Source of the DNA: Ruminococcaceae bacterium UBA1320
GTDB lineage: Bacteria; Bacillota; Clostridia; Oscillospirales; Ethanoligenentaceae
Reading direction: 5' to 3'
DNA length: 7,314 nt
NCBI GenBank assembly: GCA_002306975.1
Contig: DBTI01000013.1
Coordinates: 1-7,314 of the forward strand
Shown here: piece after piece, positions 1 to 4,683 of the stretch
Layout of the letters: each line of letters opens with the position of its first letter
Position numbering within the stretch: position 1 is the stretch's first letter
Translations under genes and position numbers: made by a program
Notes under the pieces: generated by a model
What the model saw: only the letters and a program-made list of their open reading frames with translations
Databases searched by the model: none
What the model was told of the DNA's origin: nothing

Positions 1-418
1 CGAGGGCGTCAGCATATCGCTGGACGAGATTAAAAATCGTATGCCGGAAGGTCCGCAGTATTTCCCCGACGACATGATGACCGACCAGCCGGAACGGCTT
101 GTTGTCGCCGTGATAATCCGTGAAAAGCTGCTGACGCTGCTTTCGGACGAGGTGCCTCACGGTGTCGCGGTTTCGGTAGAGAGCATGAAAGAGCGTCCGG
201 AAATTATGGATATCGAAGCAATAATCTATTGCGAAAAAGACAGCCACAAGGGCATTATTATCGGCAAGGGCGGACGAATGCTCAAAATGGTTGGCGTAAA
301 GGCTCGCACCGATATAGAAAAACTGCTTGACTGCCACGTCAATTTACAGCTTTGGGTTAAGGTTAAGGATGACTGGCGCAATCGTGAAAACGTTCTTAAA
401 ACCCTCGGGTTTGATTAA
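1..418 (+). CDS. era: GTPase Era, C-terminal part (5' truncated by window edge)
   Basis: Era is an essential GTPase that binds 16S rRNA near its 3' end and helps mature the 30S ribosomal subunit. The reading frame is open from base 2, so 138 residues are visible; the GTPase domain lies outside the window. The visible part has the family hallmark EGPQYFPDDMMTDQPERL (about residues 15-32 of the fragment), which joins the G domain to the KH domain. It then has the type II KH domain with the RNA-binding GKGG loop (from residue 88, in IIIGKGGRMLK) and the closing LWVKVKDDWR segment, ending in LGFD as is normal for Era. No truncation is seen at the 3' end. It is followed by yqzL and recO, the usual order in Bacillota, but a terminator and a new promoter appear to separate it from them. 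The identification is very secure. Confidence 0.97.
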   Translation, partial: EGVSISLDEIKNRMPEGPQYFPDDMMTDQPERLVVAVIIREKLLTLLSDEVPHGVAVSVESMKERPEIMDIEAIIYCEKDSHKGIIIGKGGRMLKMVGVKARTDIEKLLDCHVNLQLWVKVKDDWRNRENVLKTLGFD

Positions 419-430
419 GCTTTTGTTTTG
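395..430 (+). terminator. Possible intrinsic terminator overlapping the era stop codon
   Basis: CTTAA (395-399) can pair with TTAAG (415-419), and AACC (400-403) with GGTT (408-411), giving an imperfect stem with a small bulge around 412-414. A T-rich run (ttttgttttg, 421-430) follows immediately. The stem includes the last codons and the stop of era. The stem is interrupted and modest in GC, so termination may be partial. Confidence 0.4.
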
Positions 431-456
431 TCAATAAAAAACTTATATGATATAAA
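428..456 (+). promoter_or_regulatory. Predicted housekeeping (sigma-A type) promoter for yqzL-recO
   Basis: The -35 box TTGTCA (428-433, 5 of 6 to consensus), a 17-base spacer, and the -10 box TATAAA (451-456, 5 of 6) are preceded by TGA, which makes an extended -10. Transcription would start near 463 and leave a leader of about 148 bases before the yqzL start at 611. The -35 box overlaps the T-tract of the terminator after era. A weaker alternative, TTCCAG/TATAAT at 475-503, is also possible. The 419-610 gap is AT-rich and shows nothing else recognisable. Confidence 0.6.
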
Positions 457-610
457 CATATATTACCGGACATATTCCAGTCCCTTCGTGCAAAACATAT
501 AATAAAGTAGATATATATAACATAGTTATTGAACATGTGTAGGTATTCTAAAATTGTTATATATATTGTACTGCTTGTTAAATGTATATAGAAGTGTCGG
601 AGGGATTTTT

Positions 611-766
611 ATGGACCGAGAAGCATTATGGACACTGTTCGAAAAAACCGGCAATATCGACGCTTATATGCTATACCACAGTTCATGCGCTTTGAATAAT
701 CAGGAGGATGCAGCTCATGCAGATAAAAACCGACGGTCTGATCATTCGGGATCTGAATGTCGGTGA
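611..766 (+). CDS. yqzL: YqzL-like small protein
   Basis: This 51-residue ORF lies between era and recO, where Bacillota carry the short YqzL protein. Its N-terminus, MDREALWTLFEKTGNIDAYM, fits the family pattern of an aromatic-rich start, then F-x-x-TG-x-I-x-x-Y-x-L. No function is firmly known for the family. A good Shine-Dalgarno (GGAGG, 599-603) sits 7 bases before the ATG, which supports starting here and not at an upstream codon in the same frame near 554. The last 17 residues or so (DAAHADKNRRSDHSGSECR) are encoded by DNA that is also the start of recO in another frame; they look like shadow sequence and are not family-like. Both alternative frames have stops just before the overlap (TGA 693-695, TAA 697-699). 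The true protein may therefore have ended near residue 28-30, with a one-base shift extending it. Coding status is likely; the exact C-terminus is doubtful. Confidence 0.68.
   Translation: MDREALWTLFEKTGNIDAYMLYHSSCALNNQEDAAHADKNRRSDHSGSECR
702..707 (+). promoter_or_regulatory. Ribosome binding site that sets the recO start
   Basis: A strong AGGAGG lies directly against the ATG at 708, too close to serve it, but 9 bases before the in-frame ATG at 717. This favours 717 as the recO start. The site lies inside the yqzL reading frame, so the two genes may be translationally coupled. Confidence 0.7.
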
Positions 767-1487
767 GGATGACCGCATTGTAACAATAATAACGCGCGAA
801 CGGGGCATTATCAGGGCCTCGGCGCGCGGCGCACGCCGCGTCAAAAGTCGGTTATCGACAGCGACGCGGCTGTTTTGCTATTCCGACTTCACGCTGTACA
901 AGGGGCGCGATAAGTACATAATCGACGAGGCGCAGCCCATTGAGTTCTTTCTTGGTGTGGATAAAGACCTTGAGAGGCTCTCGCTCGCGCAGTATTTCGC
1001 GCAGCTTTGCGCCTTCCTCGCGCCGGAGGAAGAACAGGCGGAGCCGTTTTTACGGCTGATGCTTAACGCGCTGAACTTTATTAAAAACGAAAAAAGACCG
1101 TTGCCGCTGATTAAATCGGCATTTGAACTGAGGATGCTGACTATGTCGGGCTATATGCCGGATATTGTGGCGTGCCGTTCGTGCGGGGCGTATGAAGCCG
1201 AAAAAATGTTCCTTGACCCCATAACAGGCGCGCTTATGTGTAGTGACTGTGAATCGGCAACCGAAGAAAGCGCGCAGTCAGGAAAAAAGAAACCGCAATT
1301 GTCAAAAGGCGCTCTTGCCGCCATGCGGCACATTGTTTTTGCGGAATTCGAAAAGCTTTTTTCATTTACGCTGCCGGAGGTCGCGCTGAAAGAACTGACC
1401 TTTGCTGTGCAGGAGTATATGCTGAGCCAGATTGAAAGAAGTTTTCCGACACTGGAGTTTTATAATTCGCTTGTTGGTGGGAAATGA
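717..1487 (+). CDS. recO: DNA repair protein RecO
   Basis: RecO works with RecR and RecF to load RecA onto SSB-coated single-stranded DNA during recombinational repair of gaps, and it can anneal complementary strands. The 256-residue product has a normal length for the family. It begins with the OB-fold signature KTDGLIIRDLNVGEDDRIVT, followed by GIIRASARGARR with the basic residues typical of the DNA-binding face. A helical core follows (about residues 80-150). A four-cysteine zinc site is present: C153/C156 (CRSC) and C175/C178 (CSDC), as in many Gram-positive RecO proteins. The start at 717 is chosen because AGGAGG is correctly spaced from it; the in-frame ATG at 708 would add only three residues. 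The gene overlaps yqzL by 50 bases and probably shares its promoter at 428-456. No clear terminator follows the stop, so read-through toward mutS2 is possible. Confidence 0.96.
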   Translation: MQIKTDGLIIRDLNVGEDDRIVTIITRERGIIRASARGARRVKSRLSTATRLFCYSDFTLYKGRDKYIIDEAQPIEFFLGVDKDLERLSLAQYFAQLCAFLAPEEEQAEPFLRLMLNALNFIKNEKRPLPLIKSAFELRMLTMSGYMPDIVACRSCGAYEAEKMFLDPITGALMCSDCESATEESAQSGKKKPQLSKGALAAMRHIVFAEFEKLFSFTLPEVALKELTFAVQEYMLSQIERSFPTLEFYNSLVGGK

Positions 1488-1528
1488 TTTTTTTGTTTCT
1501 TTATTATTATAAGGCAGAGTGCGAAAAG

Positions 1529-1553
1529 GTTCTTGTTCTTTTATTGCAAGAAC
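1529..1553. repeat. Small hairpin in the recO-mutS2 gap
   Basis: GTTCTTG (1529-1535) is complementary to CAAGAAC (1547-1553), with an 11-base loop. A shifted pairing, TTGTTCT with AGAACAA, is also possible. On the plus strand the stem is followed by A residues, not T, so it is not a normal terminator for recO. A second small palindrome, CACCA-TTA-TGGTG, lies at 1564-1576. The whole 134-base gap (1488-1621) is AT-rich and contains no supported gene. Confidence 0.4.
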
Positions 1554-1621
1554 AAAAAAGACTCACCATTATGGTGCGGACAGCAAAAAGGTTATCTTGA
1601 CCTAAAAATACAATAATAAAA

Positions 1622-4030
1622 ATGTTATCGGATGTGATACTTTTGCAGCTTTATGATAGATCCCTAAAAGCCCTTGAATACGATAAAATCATCTCCATGC
1701 TTGCTGACGAATGCTCATGTGATCGAAGCGCCGAGCGTGCCCGCGAGCTGAAACCCTGTGAAGATATAGACAGCGCCAAGGAAGCCCTGAAAGAAACCGA
1801 GGACGCCTGCCGTCTTTCTCTCCGCTTTGGGGGACCTTCTTTTTATGGGCTTAAAGATGTCGAAAATTCACTGCACAGGGCAAAAATCGGCAGTTCGCTT
1901 CTCCCGCGTGAACTGCTTGATATAAAAACAGCCTTGTTTTCGATTCGCTCACTTGCTCATTACCATGAAATTTCAGAGAGCGTAGTAACCTGCCTTGACG
2001 GATTGTTTGATTCTTTAGCGCCTAATAAATACCTTGAAGATAAAATCGATAACGCGATAATTTCCGAAGAGGAGATCGCGGACAGCGCGAGTGAAGAGCT
2101 TTTTCGCATACGCCGGACGATAAGGCGCACAGAAGAACGCGCCCGCGCTCAGCTTGAAAAGCTGATTCGTTCGCAAACCAGCCAGAAATATTTGCAGGAA
2201 GCGATTATAACCATTCGCGGCGGTCGGTTTGTTGTTCCGGTAAAACAGGAATATAAAGCAGAAGTGCCGGGTCTTGTGCATGATACCTCCGCAAGCGGAG
2301 CGACACTGTTTGTCGAGCCAATGGGTGCGGTTGAGGCCAATAATGAGCTTAAAGTTCTCGCCTCAAAAGAGGAAAAAGAAATCGAGCGCATTTTGCTTGA
2401 ATTGTCGCAAGAGGTCGGCGGTTTTGCCGACAGCATTTCCCAAAGTGCCAAAACCGCGGTGACGCTTGATTTTATTTTTGCAAAAGCCCGGCTTTCCTTT
2501 AAAATGAAAGCGGGCGCGCCTTCTCTGAATGCTGACGGTGGTATTGCACTTAATAAGGCGCGTCATCCGCTTATTGATTCACATAATGTCGTGCCGATTG
2601 ACATAATGCTGGGTGAAGATTTTGACACGCTTGTTGTGACGGGGCCGAATACGGGCGGCAAAACAGTTGCGCTCAAAACGCTGGGCCTTTTGACCTTGAT
2701 GGCATCGTCCGGGCTTATGATCCCGGCGGCGGATTTTAGCCGCATTGTGTTTTTTAGGAGCGTGCTTGCCGATATTGGCGACGAGCAGAGCATCGAGCAG
2801 TCTTTGTCCACTTTTTCGGCGCATATGACTAACATAATCAATATACTTGAAGCCTGTGACGAAAACAGCCTTGTGCTGCTTGACGAGCTTGGTTCGGGAA
2901 CCGATCCGGTAGAGGGCGCGGCGCTTGCCGTCGCCATTCTCGAACACCTCAAAACCAGCGGGGCAAAAACCGCCGCCACCACGCATTACGCCGAGCTCAA
3001 AGCCTATGCGCTTCAAACCGACCGTGTTGAAAACGCATGCTGCGAATTTGACATTGCGACGCTGAAACCGACATTCAGGCTGCTTATCGGTGTGCCGGGG
3101 CGTTCCAACGCATTCGCCATTTCAAAGCGACTTGGATTATCCGATGATATTATCGAGCGCGCAAAGGATCTTGTTTCAAGTGAAGATATGCGCTTTGAAG
3201 ATGTCGTGCAGCGCCTTGACGTAAGCCGCCAGAACATGGAGATTGAGCGCGGGCGGGCTATGCTGCTGCGCGCCGAAGCTGAAAAGATGAAAAAACAGGC
3301 GGAAGAACTTAAAAATTCCGTTGAGCGGGAAAAGGAAAAGGAAATTGAAAATGCAAGGCAGCAGGCAAAACGTCTTTTGGAACAGTCGCGTGCACAGGCA
3401 CAGCTGCTTTTTGACGAGCTTGATTCGCTCCGTAAAATGAAAGACACTCAGGACACGGCGATTTTGCGCGATCTTGCAAAATCACAGATCGGCGCTCGAT
3501 TAAAAGACTTTGAGCAAAAAGCCGATCCGGTGCGTGAAAAATCAAAGGAAGTATACCGGCTGCCCCGTGATTTAAAACAAGGCGACAGTGTGCTTATCGT
3601 CGAAATCGACAAAAAGGGAACGGTGCTTAATTCGCCTGACAAGTCCGGTTTCGTCGAGGTGCAGGCAGGAATAATAAAAACCCGTGTAAAAGTCAGCAGT
3701 CTGCGGCTTTTGGAAGAAAATAAAGCTGAAACCGCGAAAAAACAGTATTCCGGCATCAGCGGTAAAATAAACCGTTCCGGCATTTCGGCTAAAAATGAGG
3801 TTGACCTGCGCGGTCAGACAGTAACCGAGGCGATTATGGAACTTGACAGTTTTATTGACGACGCGGTGCTTGCCAACATCGGGGTTTTGTCGGTGATCCA
3901 CGGCAAAGGTACGGGCGCGCTCCGCAGCGCAGTGCAGCAGCATCTGAAAGGGCATCCCTCGGTTAAGGCATATCGGCTCGGGCGTTACGGAGAGGGCGAA
4001 GACGGCGTTACCATAATTGAACTTAAATAA
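1622..4030 (+). CDS. mutS2: Endonuclease/ATPase MutS2 with Smr domain
   Basis: MutS2 is a MutS-family ATPase without the mismatch-recognition domain. Members have been linked to suppression of homologous recombination and, in Bacillus subtilis, to splitting collided ribosomes. Read from the ATG at 1622 it has 802 residues, close to the usual 785 or so. In order it shows the N-terminal helical region (from SLKALEYDKI), the core/clamp with the conserved GGRFVVPVKQEYK and GLVHDTSASGATLFVEP, then the ATPase with Walker A GPNTGGKT (341-348), the signature STFSAHM (396-402) and Walker B LVLLDELGSGTDP (D421, E422). A charged coiled coil (about 533-607) and a linker lead to the C-terminal Smr nuclease domain with DLRG (728-731) and HGKGTG (760-765). 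All catalytic motifs are intact. No ribosome binding site precedes ATG 1622; a TTG at 1643 has a much better one and would give 795 residues. A UUCG-loop hairpin follows the stop. Confidence 0.96.
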   Translation: MLSDVILLQLYDRSLKALEYDKIISMLADECSCDRSAERARELKPCEDIDSAKEALKETEDACRLSLRFGGPSFYGLKDVENSLHRAKIGSSLLPRELLDIKTALFSIRSLAHYHEISESVVTCLDGLFDSLAPNKYLEDKIDNAIISEEEIADSASEELFRIRRTIRRTEERARAQLEKLIRSQTSQKYLQEAIITIRGGRFVVPVKQEYKAEVPGLVHDTSASGATLFVEPMGAVEANNELKVLASKEEKEIERILLELSQEVGGFADSISQSAKTAVTLDFIFAKARLSFKMKAGAPSLNADGGIALNKARHPLIDSHNVVPIDIMLGEDFDTLVVTGPNTGGKTVALKTLGLLTLMASSGLMIPAADFSRIVFFRSVLADIGDEQSIEQSLSTFSAHMTNIINILEACDENSLVLLDELGSGTDPVEGAALAVAILEHLKTSGAKTAATTHYAELKAYALQTDRVENACCEFDIATLKPTFRLLIGVPGRSNAFAISKRLGLSDDIIERAKDLVSSEDMRFEDVVQRLDVSRQNMEIERGRAMLLRAEAEKMKKQAEELKNSVEREKEKEIENARQQAKRLLEQSRAQAQLLFDELDSLRKMKDTQDTAILRDLAKSQIGARLKDFEQKADPVREKSKEVYRLPRDLKQGDSVLIVEIDKKGTVLNSPDKSGFVEVQAGIIKTRVKVSSLRLLEENKAETAKKQYSGISGKINRSGISAKNEVDLRGQTVTEAIMELDSFIDDAVLANIGVLSVIHGKGTGALRSAVQQHLKGHPSVKAYRLGRYGEGEDGVTIIELK
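1630..1638 (+). promoter_or_regulatory. Candidate ribosome binding site for a TTG start of mutS2
   Basis: GGATGTGAT differs at one base from GGAGGTGAT, the full complement of the 16S rRNA 3' end. Its core ends 6 bases before an in-frame TTG at 1643. Starting there gives MQLYDRSLKALEYDKI, closer to the short N-terminus typical of MutS2, whereas the ATG at 1622 is preceded only by AT-rich sequence without a Shine-Dalgarno. Confidence 0.45.
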
Positions 4031-4064
4031 TTTGTGATTTTTATTAAAAAGGATAATCAAGGGA

Positions 4065-4095
4065 TGTCTCTCCCTGTCTTCGGCGGGGAGAGACA
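4065..4095 (+). terminator. Hairpin with UUCG loop after mutS2
   Basis: TGTCTCTCCC (4065-4074) pairs perfectly with GGGAGAGACA (4086-4095), and the apex can form a stable C(UUCG)G tetraloop (4078-4083) in the plus-strand RNA. It begins 34 bases after the mutS2 stop. The T-tract is not adjacent: six As follow, then ttcttcttcttt from about 4105. It may terminate poorly or mainly protect the 3' end of the mRNA. Its core matches the hairpin at 4618-4648. Confidence 0.6.
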
Positions 4096-4136
4096 AAAAA
4101 CAATTCTTCTTCTTTATAAAAATTACTATAATAATG

Positions 4137-4166
4137 TTGCAGTAGTTATAGGATTGAAGTTATAAT
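4137..4166 (+). promoter_or_regulatory. Predicted sigma-A type promoter for the small membrane protein gene
   Basis: A perfect -10 TATAAT (4161-4166) lies 18 bases after TTGCAG (4137-4142, 4 of 6 to consensus). Transcription would start near 4173 and leave a leader of about 58 bases. Within that leader, AACCG (4178-4182) with CGGTT (4207-4211) and CAAAAT (4189-4194) with ATTTTG (4199-4204) can form an AT-rich hairpin just before the ribosome binding site. The bases after the -10 box (agataca) are the same as in the promoter at 6530-6558. Confidence 0.55.
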
Positions 4167-4230
4167 AGATACAGATGAACCGTAATTGCAAAATTGAAAT
4201 TTTGTGCGGTTTATGATTGGGAGTATTATA

Positions 4231-4503
4231 ATGAAATCGTATTATTCTATAACGCTTTTTATATTGTTTGTTTTTGTCATGGCTTTGATGGGCGTTGTTA
4301 AAACAGCAATGCTTCATCAAGACCTGTCGCCGGCCGACGCGGCAATTGTGGCGCTCACAATTATAGCTGCATTGCTTGCCTATCGCCTCTCACAGGCGGA
4401 AAAGCGCATTGCTCATCTCGAAGACCAGATGGAAGAGAAAGATACGCTTCGCACCGGCAAGGAAAAGCACAATAAAAATGATGTAGATGGCAGCAGCAAA
4501 TAA
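4231..4503 (+). CDS. Small two-pass membrane protein with charged coiled-coil tail, function unknown
   Basis: I do not recognise a named family. The 90-residue product has two predicted membrane helices: about residues 6-23 (SITLFILFVFVMALMGVV) and 37-53 (AAIVALTIIAALLAYRL). A short polar loop (KTAMLHQDLSPAD) joins them. The C-terminal tail is highly charged and begins with heptad-like SQAEKRIAHLEDQMEEKD (54-71), which may form a coiled coil. It ends in a disordered, hydrophilic stretch. Basic and charged residues after helix 2 suggest that the tail is cytoplasmic. The ATG at 4231 is chosen because GGGAG (4219-4223) is 7 bases upstream; an in-frame GTG at 4204 would add nine residues but lacks a binding site. 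The gene has its own promoter and a strong terminator, so it is a one-gene unit. The membrane-helix pattern, binding site and promoter make it very likely real. Confidence 0.78.
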   Translation: MKSYYSITLFILFVFVMALMGVVKTAMLHQDLSPADAAIVALTIIAALLAYRLSQAEKRIAHLEDQMEEKDTLRTGKEKHNKNDVDGSSK

Positions 4504-4518
4504 CTCTGCCTGCGATCC

Positions 4519-4585
4519 AATAAAACATAAAGGTCTGGCTTAAAACTGATTGATGCAGTTCTAAGCCAGACCTTTATGTTTTATT
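4519..4585. terminator. Long bidirectional terminator hairpin between convergent genes
   Basis: The arms at 4519-4542 and 4562-4585 are perfectly complementary over 24 bases. Past a single A/C mismatch the stem continues for five more pairs (AACTG 4544-4548 with CAGTT 4556-4560) around a 7-base loop. The GC-rich core GGTCTGGCTTA/TAAGCCAGACC is flanked by an A-rich left arm and a T-rich right arm, so RNA from either strand ends in a U-tract. It begins 16 bases after the small membrane protein gene and lies beyond the end of the minus-strand gene. No matching target-site duplication is seen at its ends. Confidence 0.85.
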
Positions 4586-4617
4586 AAAGCAGATTTACTT
4601 TTGTGTTTAAAGAACAA

Positions 4618-4648
4618 ATGTATTCCCCGCCGAAGGCGGGGAATACAT
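4618..4648 (-). terminator. Intrinsic terminator of the YitJ-type gene
   Basis: A perfect 14-base inverted repeat (4618-4631 with 4635-4648) surrounds GAA. In minus-strand RNA the apex reads GCCUUCGGC, giving a UUCG tetraloop, and the stem is followed by a U-rich stretch (ttgttcttt, 4617-4609). It lies 36 bases past the stop of the minus-strand gene. Its core is shared with the hairpin after mutS2. Confidence 0.85.
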
Positions 4649-4683
4649 AAAACCCGTTACCATTTATAATTTTGCTATAAAGA

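Noticed and set aside
554..610. Upstream extension of the YqzL-like frame
   Set aside because: The extra residues come from AT-rich leader sequence, and the GGAGG site at 599-603 points to ATG 611.
1529..1560. Hairpin after recO as an intrinsic terminator
   Set aside because: The stem is followed by A residues on the plus strand, not a T-tract, and the loop is large.
2563..4096. Several long open frames (up to 174 codons) on the minus strand opposite mutS2
   Set aside because: They overlap one another and run antisense to a complete, motif-rich MutS2 frame. Their translations are low-complexity serine/arginine-rich sequence with no recognisable domain or ribosome binding site.
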